A stretch of DNA of 37,070 nt from a virus (IMGVR_UViG_3300025168_000253:1-37070); one strand, 5' to 3'; shown: positions 25,978 through 32,925, counted from the stretch's first letter. The notes: generated by a model from the sequence alone, not told the origin. Numbers and translations are program-made.

Positions 25978-25981
25978 GCAT

Positions 25982-26194
25982 GTGGTACATGTTTTTGTTC
26001 TTATTCTTTATCTCGGGATGGGATCAGAACGAACACCTATAAAATCTCAACTTTATTTTAAGCGATTGGATACCTGTAATTGGTATGCTCAAGAATTAGT
26101 AAAGCGTTTTGGATACCCCCAAACAAACGACTATGGCACTGCCTATTGTCTTCCCCAGCTGGTCAATCCAAATGAGGTAATGGTTTATGATTGA
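25982..26194 (+). CDS. Small exported or membrane-anchored protein (70 aa)
   Basis: This protein has a hydrophobic start (MVHVFVLILYLGMG) and a soluble domain SQLYFKRLDTCNWYAQELVKRFGYPQ...TAYCLPQLVNP with two Cys that may form a disulphide in the periplasm. I take the GTG at 25982. An ATG two bases earlier opens another frame that is also hydrophobic but stops after 20 codons. Similar short proteins are found in lysis regions of marine phages. Function unknown. Confidence 0.55.
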   Translation: MVHVFVLILYLGMGSERTPIKSQLYFKRLDTCNWYAQELVKRFGYPQTNDYGTAYCLPQLVNPNEVMVYD

Positions 26195-26660
26195 TCCTAT
26201 CACTGCCTTTGCTGCTGCTAACGCTGCCTTCAAGGGCGTTAAGATGCTGGTCGGCGCTGGCCGTGAGATAGAGGACGTAAGCAAGCAACTCGGTGCATGG
26301 TATAGTGCAGTTGCAGACATACAGAAGGCTGAGTCTCAACGTAAGAAGCCTACGTTTTTAGAGAAACAATCTCACTCTGGTGACATAGAGCAAGAGGCTA
26401 TGGACATTGTTGTCCGTAAGAAGACTCTACTTGAAAGGGAAAAAGAGATTAAGTTTATGCTTAACATGCGATTCGGCCCGTCAACTTACGACGAAATGTT
26501 AGGTATGCGTAGGCAGATACGCAAAGAAAGAGAAGAAACTGTGTACGCAGCGATGGAAGCTAAGAGACAAATAGCTAATAATGTTGCTATACTAGTTTTG
26601 AGTTTAGGTATTGTTGGTGTTCTTGGTGGTGGAATATATCTTTTAATGTCAGTGTTATAA
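26187..26660 (+). CDS. Membrane-anchored coiled-coil protein in lysis region (157 aa)
   Basis: A 157-residue protein with an N-terminal amphipathic stretch (MIDPITAFAAANAAFKGVKML), a long charged helix (VVRKKTLLEREKEIKFML...) and a C-terminal membrane helix (VAILVLSLGIVGVLGGGIYLLM). The gene starts inside the end of the previous gene (8-base overlap). A role in lysis or membrane attachment is plausible from position; a spanin-like role is possible but not shown. Confidence 0.65.
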   Translation: MIDPITAFAAANAAFKGVKMLVGAGREIEDVSKQLGAWYSAVADIQKAESQRKKPTFLEKQSHSGDIEQEAMDIVVRKKTLLEREKEIKFMLNMRFGPSTYDEMLGMRRQIRKEREETVYAAMEAKRQIANNVAILVLSLGIVGVLGGGIYLLMSVL

Positions 26661-26671
26661 AGGAGTAACCA

Positions 26672-26872
26672 ATGACTATAGTTTTTACTAAGATACTAGA
26701 ATATAAATTGTTACCTCGTTTTATGATGTTCACTATGACTGTGGTTTATGTGCGCTGCATTGAATGGGCGTTATCTATGCCTGACATATCTACACAGCAG
26801 GCCAGTCTAATTTCTGTAGTTACAGGCGCAATGACAGGAGCCTTTGCCGTATGGCTTTCACATGAAAAGTAA
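26672..26872 (+). CDS. Putative holin, two membrane spans (66 aa)
   Basis: A small protein with two hydrophobic segments, FMMFTMTVVYVRCIEWAL and ASLISVVTGAMTGAFAVWL, joined by a short polar loop (SMPDISTQQ) and ending in a charged tail SHEK. This is the layout of class II-like holins. The ATG follows AGGAG. It lies four genes from the endolysin. It would form holes in the inner membrane at lysis time. Confidence 0.6.
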   Translation: MTIVFTKILEYKLLPRFMMFTMTVVYVRCIEWALSMPDISTQQASLISVVTGAMTGAFAVWLSHEK

Positions 26873-27020
26873 TGTGATAGAGGTTCCAAGGTTAAGTGAT
26901 CTTGATAGTCAGTTCTTGCTTTTAGAAAGACAGAAGCATGAGATAAAAGAACAGGCAAAACTTATAGCGGAGAAGGCTAATGATAGGTGGAATAGTAACC
27001 GCGATCAGCGGACTAGCTAG
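26862..27020 (+). CDS. Small helical protein (52 aa)
   Basis: A short frame starting inside the last codons of the holin gene and ending inside the next gene. The product (MKSNVIEVPRLSDLDSQFLLLERQKHEIKEQAKLIAEKANDRW...) is a charged helix with heptad-like spacing. Overlapping small genes are normal in lysis cassettes. No known function. Confidence 0.45.
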   Translation: MKSNVIEVPRLSDLDSQFLLLERQKHEIKEQAKLIAEKANDRWNSNRDQRTS

Positions 27021-27324
27021 TAGTTACATTGACGGTAAGACAGCAATACAAAAAGCCAACGCTGAGATAGCATTAAAGAAGGCTACTTCTGAGACTGATT
27101 GGGAACAGTCAGCTATAGAGGCGAGTAAGGATTCTTGGAAGGATGAACTATGGACAGTGGTGTTTGTAATTATTCTTCTCATGAACTTCGTTCCTTCTAT
27201 GCAAGCAGTTATGGCAGAGGGTTTTGCTAACCTTGAGACTACACCATTATGGGTGCAGTGGGGAATGTATTGTAGTATAGCAGCCAGCTTTGGCATTAGA
27301 ACAATTAAGGGGTTTAAAAAATAA
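26980..27324 (+). CDS. Holin-like protein of the three-span (3TM) type
   Basis: A 114-residue protein: N-terminal hydrophobic segment (IGGIVTAISGLASSYI), a polar region with SKDSWKDELWTVV, then two membrane helices (VFVIILLMNFVPSMQAVM and WVQWGMYCSIAASFGI) and a basic end KGFKK. This resembles the holin of three spans first described for gene-transfer-agent release. Its stop shares one base with the endolysin start (TAATG), supporting a joint role. Confidence 0.68.
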   Translation: MIGGIVTAISGLASSYIDGKTAIQKANAEIALKKATSETDWEQSAIEASKDSWKDELWTVVFVIILLMNFVPSMQAVMAEGFANLETTPLWVQWGMYCSIAASFGIRTIKGFKK

Positions 27325-27776
27325 TGGGATATGTATTAGGTAAGCGCAGCTTACAAAAGCTAAGCACTGTAGATGATAGACTGCAACGCATTGTGTACTA
27401 CGCTATCACTGTAACTAAGCAAGACTTCTCTGTGATCTGTGGCATTCGCACTAAGGCAGAGCAGCGTTCTCTCGTTGCATCTGGTGCATCGCAAACTATG
27501 AATAGTAAACACTTAGATGGTTTGGCTGTTGATCTTATGGCATACAGTGGCGGCGGTAGATGGGAGCTTAATCTGTACGATGAGATAGCGGATGCTATGA
27601 AGGAAGGCGCTAGTTATGAAAAGATTTCTCTGCGCTGGGGTGCAGCGTGGCACATTAACTCTATTGGTGAGTGGCCTCAATCATCTGAGGAAGCAATGAA
27701 TGCCTACATAGATTTGCGTAGATCACAGGGTCGTAGACCATTTATAGATGCACCGCATTTTGAATTGATTGTATAA
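27324..27776 (+). CDS. Endolysin, M15-family peptidase
   Basis: A 150-residue cell-wall peptidase. The zinc-binding motif SKHLDGLAVD (residues 61-70, with His63 and Asp70) and the C-terminal DAPHFEL (His145) fit the M15 L-Ala-D-Glu / D-Ala-D-Ala peptidase family, as in VanY-like phage endolysins. It should cut the peptide stems of peptidoglycan after the holin opens the membrane. No signal peptide, so it needs a holin. Confidence 0.87.
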   Translation: MGYVLGKRSLQKLSTVDDRLQRIVYYAITVTKQDFSVICGIRTKAEQRSLVASGASQTMNSKHLDGLAVDLMAYSGGGRWELNLYDEIADAMKEGASYEKISLRWGAAWHINSIGEWPQSSEEAMNAYIDLRRSQGRRPFIDAPHFELIV

Positions 27777-27809
27777 AAAGGCCCACTAGGTAGCTAATCC
27801 AGTGGGCCT
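27775..27809 (-). terminator. Rho-independent terminator, end of early operon
   Basis: Read leftward, arms of nine pairs (AGGCCCACT / AGTGGGCCT) with a 13-base loop are followed by a run of T. This is a strong leftward terminator just after the convergent endolysin gene. Rightward transcripts would meet the same stem, but without a T-run. Confidence 0.85.
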
Positions 27810-27905
27810 GTGATAAGTCACAAGGATGGAGCTGTGCTTTTATCAGACACAGAGTAGTCCCTGCCTTATCTGAGGGTGTTTATTAGGCTGAATAAAACCT
27901 ATCCG

Positions 27906-27961
27906 ACCGCCCTCTGCGTTATAAAAAAGGGCGGTGACGCAATGGAGAAACATCACCGCCC
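27906..27961 (-). terminator. Leftward terminator with competing hairpin
   Basis: Read leftward, GGGCGGTGA (27953-27961) pairs with TCACCGCCC (27929-27937) and is followed by T6, a strong terminator. A further GGGCGGT (27906-27912) can pair with the same ACCGCCC arm (27929-27935), a mutually exclusive partner. The element lies downstream of the last early gene and upstream of the second terminator, enclosing about 100 bases that may be a short RNA. Confidence 0.75.
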
Positions 27962-27969
27962 AAGGAGGG

Positions 27970-28032
27970 AAGATCATAAGACTAGGGAGAACTACAATCT
28001 TATGCGGGTGACTCTTTATACCGCATGATCTT
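27970..28032 (-). ncRNA. Three-way-junction-like structure after the early operon
   Basis: AAGATCAT (27970-27977) pairs with ATGATCTT (28025-28032). Inside lie two further stems, ATAAGA/TCTTAT (27976-27981 with 27998-28003, overlapping two bases of the outer stem) and GCGG/CCGC (28004-28007 with 28021-28024). The result resembles a cloverleaf missing an arm, but lacks tRNA T-loop and CCA features. It starts 14 bases after the last early gene's stop. It may be an mRNA 3' structure. Confidence 0.45.
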
Positions 28033-28045
28033 GTAGCATTCAATC

Positions 28046-28357
28046 CTATAAATCTTTCCACCAATCGTCTGCTATCTTAGGTTCTTCGTAGTCAGCTTCT
28101 TCCAGCTTGTAAGCATAGAGTCCATTGCCTTCGTATCGTCTTGATACAGTACGGAAACCAAACTTCTTCTTGCGTAAGTCTCGCAACGCAGCACTTGCAC
28201 TTGCCTCTGGTGCACCTGTTGCATTGCTCAACTCAGATAGCGTAACCCAATCATTCTCTTCCATGTATTGTTTTACTTTTTGTAACTGTGGCATGAGCCT
28301 GTTGAAATCACGCTCATGCACATAGTCATCTCCATCAAAGTGTGGCTCGTTGCCCAT
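28046..28357 (-). CDS. Winged-helix-like protein (103 aa), last early gene
   Basis: A 103-residue protein with a probable winged helix-turn-helix: QKVKQYMEENDWVTLSELSNATGAPEASASAALRDLRKKKFGFRTVSRRYEGNGLYAYKLE. Its start shares one base with the stop of the SSB-like gene (TAATG). It may bind DNA as a regulator or as part of the replication set; targets unknown. Confidence 0.68.
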   Translation of the reverse strand: MGNEPHFDGDDYVHERDFNRLMPQLQKVKQYMEENDWVTLSELSNATGAPEASASAALRDLRKKKFGFRTVSRRYEGNGLYAYKLEEADYEEPKIADDWWKDL

Positions 28358-28746
28358 TAGAACGGAGGTATCTCATCGTCAAAGTCTATCTCTGGCACCT
28401 TGGCCTTGTCAAAACTTTGAGGCTGTTGTTGTTGGCTCTCTGATAGGGCGAGAGACATATAATTGCCACCATCCTTGGCACGTTTCCAACCTGCTAGTTT
28501 TAGATTGGTATTATCTACTGGCCCTGAGTAGTCAGGCGCTTTCTCGTTGCCATTCTTATTGTTCTCAAACATAACGCCTAGCTTTTGATAGACCTCAATG
28601 ATCTTCATGCCAGCTTTTGTCTGGTCTGCTACAAGTATAATCTTACTATCGTTGCCCTGATTGTTGAGCTTGCCTTGTAGTATCATGCGCTGCGTATCAA
28701 ATGGTTTGAATGCTGCACCTGAGTTAGTGTTGTCGTACTCTGCCAT
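28357..28746 (-). CDS. Single-stranded DNA-binding-like protein
   Basis: A 129-residue protein ending DFDDEIPPF, very close to the acidic tip by which SSB proteins recruit partners (DFDDDIPF in E. coli). The body (RMILQGKLNNQGNDSKIILVAD, GYMSLALSE-like end) is beta-rich. I take the ATG at 28744-28746, preceded by CAGGAG. It lies beside the annealing protein and exonuclease, forming a recombination set. The fold is likely OB-like, but that is not shown. Confidence 0.7.
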   Translation of the reverse strand: MAEYDNTNSGAAFKPFDTQRMILQGKLNNQGNDSKIILVADQTKAGMKIIEVYQKLGVMFENNKNGNEKAPDYSGPVDNTNLKLAGWKRAKDGGNYMSLALSESQQQQPQSFDKAKVPEIDFDDEIPPF

Positions 28747-28762
28747 GCTTTTGGCTCCTGTA

Positions 28763-29215
28763 TTACCAGCTATTGCCAGCGGTTTTGCTGCCGCTATCTG
28801 CGGCGTACTTGTTGCCATCCATCTTCCCAAGGAAAACGTCAGCGTTAAACCCTAAGTGTGATAGGGCTTTGGTTAGGCCATCAGTGACAGCCATCTTCGG
28901 TGCATCCTCGGCAAGTCTGCCCTTGGCTGCATCAAAGAACTTACGGCACCCAGTGAAGGGGCCAAAGGCATTGACCAACTCACCGTGCCATACCTGTACG
29001 TCTGCAACTACAGCCTTGTCACCGTTAGATAGATCAATAAATCTAGTCTGGTTAATCCAGCCCCACCCTTTACCAATGGGGCCAAACTCTTCAGTAGCGC
29101 AGCGTATCTGATACATAGGATCAATGGCTGTAAATGATCGTGCGCCAAAGCTCACTTGCTTTAGGAATTTAGGGTCTGATTGCTCAACCCTGTTCCATAT
29201 GTCTAGGTTATCCAT
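28763..29215 (-). CDS. Rad52/ERF-superfamily single-strand annealing protein
   Basis: A 150-residue protein with the series CATEEFGPIGKGWGW, VWHGELVNAFGPFTGCRKFFDAAKGR and VTDGLTKALSHLGFNADVF (about 110-128), the mark of phage Rad52/ERF-type annealing proteins. It would anneal strands made by the YqaJ-type exonuclease encoded nearby. The ATG at 29213-29215 lies within the end of the upstream gene, with GGAG inside that gene's last codons. Shorter than ERF proteins, but typical for small marine phage versions. Confidence 0.78.
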   Translation of the reverse strand: MDNLDIWNRVEQSDPKFLKQVSFGARSFTAIDPMYQIRCATEEFGPIGKGWGWINQTRFIDLSNGDKAVVADVQVWHGELVNAFGPFTGCRKFFDAAKGRLAEDAPKMAVTDGLTKALSHLGFNADVFLGKMDGNKYAADSGSKTAGNSW

Positions 29216-29510
29216 CTGCTTCTCCATTACGCAGTGTGTTGATACCAATATTGTAAACACATTCTTTGTAGAATGCCTCTACTTCGTCCATATTTTTTAT
29301 GTCACGAAGGCGCTCAGTTACATAGCGTAGATTAACAGCGCCCTCACGTCTTTGATTAAGTTCTTTTTGTGCTTGATCTTTTGCTTTTGCTTTGCGTACA
29401 GCAATGCTATCTTTGTAAGTGTCTTTAGCTTGCATAGCTAACTTAGCTTGCATAGCTACAAGCTCTTGATCTTTTTTACTTGGACGTCCGCGTTTTCTTT
29501 TCTCAACCAT
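29208..29510 (-). CDS. Small basic protein with AT-hook-like start (100 aa)
   Basis: A helical protein starting MVEKRKRGRPSKKD, where RGRP (7-10) is an AT-hook core, followed by a long Lys/Ala/Gln-rich helix (RKAKAKDQAQKELNQRR). The ATG at 29508-29510 follows AAGGAG. It lies between the exonuclease and annealing protein genes with overlaps on both sides. It may bind AT-rich DNA. Confidence 0.68.
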   Translation of the reverse strand: MVEKRKRGRPSKKDQELVAMQAKLAMQAKDTYKDSIAVRKAKAKDQAQKELNQRREGAVNLRYVTERLRDIKNMDEVEAFYKECVYNIGINTLRNGEADG

Positions 29511-30306
29511 GTGCATTCTCCTTGCGTGTTGATATTCTAAGTGACCCGCGCCTGTCTCTGCGTATAGTTAACAAGTCGCAGTACACTTCCCGTTCGTTAT
29601 CCCCCACCATTTGCTTGAGACTTTTCTTGGCTGACTCAAACGATTTGGCATGGGCTTCGTTGCCAATGTAGTCGTGAGCTATAGATGTAAAGTGATTGTC
29701 GCCATTGGCATCACGCTTAATCATATCATCTACAGGTATGCTATCTATCTTCATAGTTGCTGGCTGATCGTAGCCAAGTGGCTCTGTGTCTGTATCTATA
29801 TGATGCCAGAATTGTTTGATCGCAGTCATCATAAGGTTAAAGTATGACTCGCTCCATGCAACGTGCGAACACTCCCACTTGTTGTTGCCAAAAAAAGCAG
29901 AGAGGAAGCATCCGTCTTTGCCAGACAGCTTCATGTAACACTGCAACTGTGGCATGTAGTATTCAATCAACGCATCCATAGTGTTGTATGAATTAGTATG
30001 CTTGCACTCAACAATAGAACCGCGACACATACCATCAATCGTACCCTTCATAGGTACGCCATCAACATTGCGTTTGTACTCATACTGATGATTGTGAACT
30101 AGGTAATCATTCATGTCACGCTTGGGCATGTTCTCTTCAAACCACTGCATGTTAAATGACTCAGTGTAACTACCCATGCGTACCGCAAGGTTGTCGTTAA
30201 GATCAGGGCTAGGTATCTTGCCCGTCTTGATCTGCCATAGATCATACCAATCTCCCTGCATAATTTTTACACAGTCAGACCCACCTATAAATCCTGTACG
30301 TTTCAT
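29503..30306 (-). CDS. YqaJ-type viral recombinase exonuclease (PD-(D/E)XK)
   Basis: A 267-residue lambda-exonuclease-like nuclease. Motifs: FIGGSD (6-11), MGSYTE (44-49), KGTIDG with Asp91, and VECKHT (99-104), which supplies the catalytic E-x-K; then YYMPQLQCYMKL. It should resect DNA ends for the annealing protein. I take the ATG at 30304-30306, with GGGGAA just upstream. The 8-base overlap with the AT-hook gene suggests coupling. Confidence 0.85.
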   Translation of the reverse strand: MKRTGFIGGSDCVKIMQGDWYDLWQIKTGKIPSPDLNDNLAVRMGSYTESFNMQWFEENMPKRDMNDYLVHNHQYEYKRNVDGVPMKGTIDGMCRGSIVECKHTNSYNTMDALIEYYMPQLQCYMKLSGKDGCFLSAFFGNNKWECSHVAWSESYFNLMMTAIKQFWHHIDTDTEPLGYDQPATMKIDSIPVDDMIKRDANGDNHFTSIAHDYIGNEAHAKSFESAKKSLKQMVGDNEREVYCDLLTIRRDRRGSLRISTRKENAHG

Positions 30307-30329
30307 AACATTCCCCATTGTTATCAAGG

Positions 30330-30488
30330 CTATTTGTACTGCATATGTGCAGCAACATCAACAGCTATTTTAAATAATTCCTCAAGCACTAGCACCATCT
30401 CGCTGCGCCATTGGAATATACTTGGCTCTTGCTTTCTGCCACCGTCCCTTTCTAGCTGCATTTCTATCAGGCGATTCAGTCTCTCCAT
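30330..30488 (-). CDS. Possible small overlapping gene (52 aa)
   Basis: A frame that begins inside the 3' end of the larger gene at 30382-31068 and reaches into the otherwise empty 52 bases before the exonuclease. The putative start has AGAGG upstream. The product is charged and helical (MERLNRLIEMQLERDGG...LEELFKIAVDVAAHMQY). About two thirds of it overlaps in another frame, so it may be a shadow. Confidence 0.3.
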   Translation of the reverse strand: MERLNRLIEMQLERDGGRKQEPSIFQWRSEMVLVLEELFKIAVDVAAHMQYK

Positions 30489-31068
30489 CCGCCTCTCTAA
30501 TACGCCAATCCTCTCTAAACGCGCTGTGCTTAGAGGTAAGCTCTTCAATCGTTGCATCGGCGGTCTTGTCACCTTGCTCCTCCCTTAGTCTAGTTTCGTA
30601 GGTAAACCTGTATTCATCTAGCTCATCGTCTGTAACTGTAGTGGTGTGAACCAAGCCGTGTGATAGCCGACCATATAGGTAATCAACTGGTACATAATCT
30701 TTAGCTTTGATTCTTTTTTCTATAGCAGTGAATGGATTGAAGTCCCATTCGCTTTTGCTTTCTGTAGCTACATCACGATTAGTCTCATCAGCAGCAGACT
30801 TGGCAGCAGTGACAAAGACTTTGACAGACGGCCAGTTACGCGCTCCATGGATGGCGCGTACCTGTCTGTCTGTTCTCTCTAAGAATAAATCAATCAAGCC
30901 ATCGTTGACATGGCTAGGCATAACGCCATTGATGTCTTGCACAATGAACTTCATCTCTTGCAATAAAGTCTCGTTGGTCATGCCCTGCGGTGGTGTGTAT
31001 CGTTTGAGTACAGCTTGCAGCCACTTGCCTACAGCCTGTGTTCTATAGTTATAATCAAGTTGTGCCAT
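30382..31068 (-). CDS. Hypothetical replication-region protein (228 aa)
   Basis: A 228-residue protein with no recognised domain. It has a helical N-terminal region (YRTQAVGKWLQAVLKRYTPPQG) and a charged C-terminus (AARKGRWQKARAKYIPMA). The ATG at 31066-31068 overlaps the O-like gene by 14 bases, so the two are translated together. In lambdoid phages the gene after an O-like protein often encodes a helicase loader; I see no Walker motif, so this is only positional. Confidence 0.62.
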   Translation of the reverse strand: MAQLDYNYRTQAVGKWLQAVLKRYTPPQGMTNETLLQEMKFIVQDINGVMPSHVNDGLIDLFLERTDRQVRAIHGARNWPSVKVFVTAAKSAADETNRDVATESKSEWDFNPFTAIEKRIKAKDYVPVDYLYGRLSHGLVHTTTVTDDELDEYRFTYETRLREEQGDKTADATIEELTSKHSAFREDWRIREADGETESPDRNAARKGRWQKARAKYIPMAQRDGASA

Positions 31069-31399
31069 TGCGTTTGTCCTCCAAGCTAAACACATTATCA
31101 TCCCACTGTGCATTGAGTATGTCATCAAGGCGGGAATCATTGTTGCTATCAAAGTGAGATAGATCATCCTCCCATCGCTCTGCGTTGAGCCATGTAGTAG
31201 GGTGAGGAATAAAGCGTATGTCTGTGTTGACGCTAACCAACTGAAACTTTTGCGCAGCCTCTATAATTACTTCCGCATCCTCTATCTCACATGCTTTAAT
31301 GAATGCTATGCGAGCTACACCTTTGCCCATCCTTCTTGGGTATGACTGCCAGAATAATTTAAACTCTTCTGAGTCTGGAATCCTTGGCTTTCTTGCCAT
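31055..31399 (-). CDS. Replication-initiator-like protein (O/DnaD type C-terminal motif)
   Basis: A 114-residue protein with FKLFWQSYPRRMGKGVARIAF (about 13-33) and FIPHPTTWLNAERWEDD, the pattern found in the C-terminal region of phage replication proteins that load the primosome. No separate N-terminal HTH is present, so it is shorter than lambda O types. The ATG at 31397-31399 follows AAGGAG and lies one base after the resolvase stop. Confidence 0.65.
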   Translation of the reverse strand: MARKPRIPDSEEFKLFWQSYPRRMGKGVARIAFIKACEIEDAEVIIEAAQKFQLVSVNTDIRFIPHPTTWLNAERWEDDLSHFDSNNDSRLDDILNAQWDDNVFSLEDKRNGTT

Positions 31400-31400
31400 G

Positions 31401-31721
31401 CTATTCTCCTTGTATAATTTTTTCAAACTCTTCGCCTGACATTATGACTAAGGTCTGAGGCTTACCCGTTCTTCGTTTATAAAAGGCTATGTCTCTGCCT
31501 TCTAAGACAGTGAATGGACTAGGGAAGTTAGACTTATCTCTGTATTTAACTTCACCTACCAGCCATCGCTGTCCGTCCAGTGTGAGGTGGATGTCTCCGC
31601 TCCATTCTCCACCGAGCGCACCACTGAGAGGGACTCGCTTGCACTCAACGCCGATTGATTTGAGCCATTCAACGAACCATTTTTCATGGTAAGTCCCTTT
31701 GTTTTTATTTTTGTTTGCCAT
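31401..31721 (-). CDS. Holliday-junction-resolvase-like nuclease (PD-(D/E)XK)
   Basis: A 106-residue protein with the layout of Hjc-like and related phage nucleases: GTYHEKWFVEWL (Glu13), RVPLSGALGGEWSGDIHL (Asp43) and VGEVKYRDKSN (Glu57, Lys59). It should cut branched DNA, helping to clear recombination intermediates before packaging. The assignment to a resolvase rather than another PD-(D/E)XK nuclease is by size and motif spacing. Confidence 0.72.
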   Translation of the reverse strand: MANKNKNKGTYHEKWFVEWLKSIGVECKRVPLSGALGGEWSGDIHLTLDGQRWLVGEVKYRDKSNFPSPFTVLEGRDIAFYKRRTGKPQTLVIMSGEEFEKIIQGE

Positions 31722-31861
31722 CTATTCTCCTCATAGCAAGGCATGCACAAAAACCAATGCGTCTTAGGATACTTCCCCGACAGTATAGATACATAGTACC
31801 TACACTCTTGATCGCAGTGATCGCAGTAAGCTGACTTACCTTTGTTTGATTTGTAACTCAC
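31556..31861 (-). CDS. Putative zinc-ribbon protein, overlapping gene (101 aa)
   Basis: The first half has a zinc-ribbon pattern: CDHC (13-16), another Cys at 20, and CMPC (39-42). The second half is Ser/Thr-rich and overlaps the resolvase gene in another frame. It starts with GTG at 31859-31861 within the XRE-type gene. The Cys pattern and the otherwise empty gap between the neighbours support translation of at least the N-terminal part. Confidence 0.5.
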   Translation of the reverse strand: MSYKSNKGKSAYCDHCDQECRYYVSILSGKYPKTHWFLCMPCYEENRWQTKIKTKGLTMKNGSLNGSNQSALSASESLSVVRSVENGAETSTSHWTDSDGW

Positions 31862-32039
31862 AGTCTAAGGCTTCCACCCAGCAAGCAAACATAAAGCCAC
31901 TTGGCTTACGCTTGCCTCGCTCCCACTTGTGAACTAATCCGTCTGAACATCCTATCTTAAAGTCTAAATCATTTTGAGATAGCTTTAAGTCTTTTCGCCT
32001 ACTAATAAGCTGACTTATTATGTAGTCATAAGAGTTCAT
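31836..32039 (-). CDS. XRE-family helix-turn-helix regulator (67 aa)
   Basis: A 67-residue DNA-binding protein: SRRKDLKLSQNDLDFKIGCSDGLVHKWERGKRKPS is a textbook XRE/Cro-type helix-turn-helix with KWERGKRKP. It starts within the stop of another HTH-like gene (4-base overlap). It may regulate early transcription; no integrase was found, so a lysogeny switch is not implied. Confidence 0.8.
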   Translation of the reverse strand: MNSYDYIISQLISRRKDLKLSQNDLDFKIGCSDGLVHKWERGKRKPSGFMFACWVEALDCELQIKQR

Positions 32040-32257
32040 TTCGGTGGTGTTAGCTTTCGCTTATCACGATTAGGATGTGCACCCATCAAAAGTTCTAGCA
32101 ATCTCCATACTTTCTTGGCTGTTTCATACCTTAGTTCAGAACCATTAACTGTTCTGTAGTATGTTGACGTAGGTACACCAGCTTTAATGAAGGCTTTAAC
32201 CAAAGGAACATCAGCTTCTTTGGCTTTTTTGCAGAGCAAATCATAATAACTATTCAT
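32036..32257 (-). CDS. HTH-like regulator (73 aa)
   Basis: A 73-residue protein with LLCKKAKEADVPLVKAFIKAGVPTSTYYRTVNGSELRYETAKKVWRLLE, which reads as a Cro/C1-type helix-turn-helix (GVPxSTYYRxxNG...ETAKKV). It is directly coupled to the XRE gene downstream by an ATGA overlap. The two may act on different operators or form a pair. Confidence 0.65.
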   Translation of the reverse strand: MNSYYDLLCKKAKEADVPLVKAFIKAGVPTSTYYRTVNGSELRYETAKKVWRLLELLMGAHPNRDKRKLTPPK

Positions 32258-32275
32258 GTCCTTGTACTACTGCGC

Positions 32276-32545
32276 CTATGCAACCTTGGTCAAGTGCTCC
32301 TTAATTGTTTCGTTAGCTTTTTCTGTCAAAGAATACTGCATCATTCTGCCTGTATCAGAATGAAACAATAACTCACCACGTTTAAAGTAAACTGGTTGCA
32401 TTAACTTGAGCTTGTCTGCCGTTGATGTTCTGTTTGTCTTTGATACCTCAGATAAAGACTTAGATGTTATCAACTGTCTGCGTACCTCAAGTATCTTTGC
32501 AGCTAACAGTAACTTCATGCGGTGCTTGGTAATTGTATCTGCCAT
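32276..32545 (-). CDS. Possible winged-helix protein (89 aa)
   Basis: An 89-residue protein, basic in the N-terminal half (KHRMKLLLAAKILEVRRQLI) with PVYFKRGELLFHSDTGRMMQYSLTEKANETI towards its end, which could be a winged-helix. The start at 32543-32545 has no strong ribosome site and overlaps the upstream gene by 59 bases; a later ATG (32516-32518) is possible. Confidence 0.55.
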   Translation of the reverse strand: MADTITKHRMKLLLAAKILEVRRQLITSKSLSEVSKTNRTSTADKLKLMQPVYFKRGELLFHSDTGRMMQYSLTEKANETIKEHLTKVA

Positions 32546-32732
32546 TCCGTATCTTTCGTATAAACTTAACGCCATTATCTATAGCGTATGTTCTAATGGT
32601 TGCTTGTTTAGTATCTAAGATACGAGCCGCTACATCTACAGTGTAATGATTACACAATGATTGCAGCAACTCTATCTTCTCTCGCTTATGCCTTGCTTTA
32701 ATCTCAGGCCAAGTTTCAAGGTAATCAGCCAT
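32487..32732 (-). CDS. Small HTH-like protein (81 aa)
   Basis: An 81-residue basic protein: REKIELLQSLCNHYTVDVAARILDTKQATIRTYAIDNGVKF resembles a helix-turn-helix. I choose the ATG at 32730-32732, which lies in the last codons of the Cys-rich gene upstream (ATGGCTGA overlap), giving coupled translation. A longer form from 32759 is possible. Function unknown. Confidence 0.6.
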   Translation of the reverse strand: MADYLETWPEIKARHKREKIELLQSLCNHYTVDVAARILDTKQATIRTYAIDNGVKFIRKIRNGRYNYQAPHEVTVSCKDT

Positions 32733-32925
32733 CGCCGCCACACTCTTGGCATGGTTCATAGCGTGTCTCTATGTAACCACCATTGACGTAATCAATAACA
32801 GGTACATCCTTTTCCGTTACGCCTTTGCCATAGCAAGTACCGCAATAACTGAGCTTTGATTCCAACACAGTCTTTAATGCAGAGGTAGGCATATCTATTA
32901 TAATCTTAGTAGGGAATGTCATCAT
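32725..32925 (-). CDS. DnaJ-type zinc-finger small protein (66 aa)
   Basis: A 66-residue protein with CGTCYGKG (28-35) and CQECGGDG at the very C-terminus (59-66), two CxxCxGxG units as in the DnaJ zinc domain. This would bind one zinc and could act in protein or nucleic-acid contact. Its ATG overlaps the end of the upstream gene, whose last codons also supply the GGAG ribosome site. Confidence 0.65.
   Translation of the reverse strand: MMTFPTKIIIDMPTSALKTVLESKLSYCGTCYGKGVTEKDVPVIDYVNGGYIETRYEPCQECGGDG

Noticed and set aside
27970-28032. tRNA-like cloverleaf on the leftward strand
   Set aside because: It lacks a D-arm, a T-loop GTTCRANNC pattern, a clear anticodon loop of seven and a CCA-compatible end; kept only as a structured element.
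27843-28064. 73-codon leftward frame between the endolysin and the early operon
   Set aside because: It runs through the strong terminator and the three-stem structure, and has no ribosome site.
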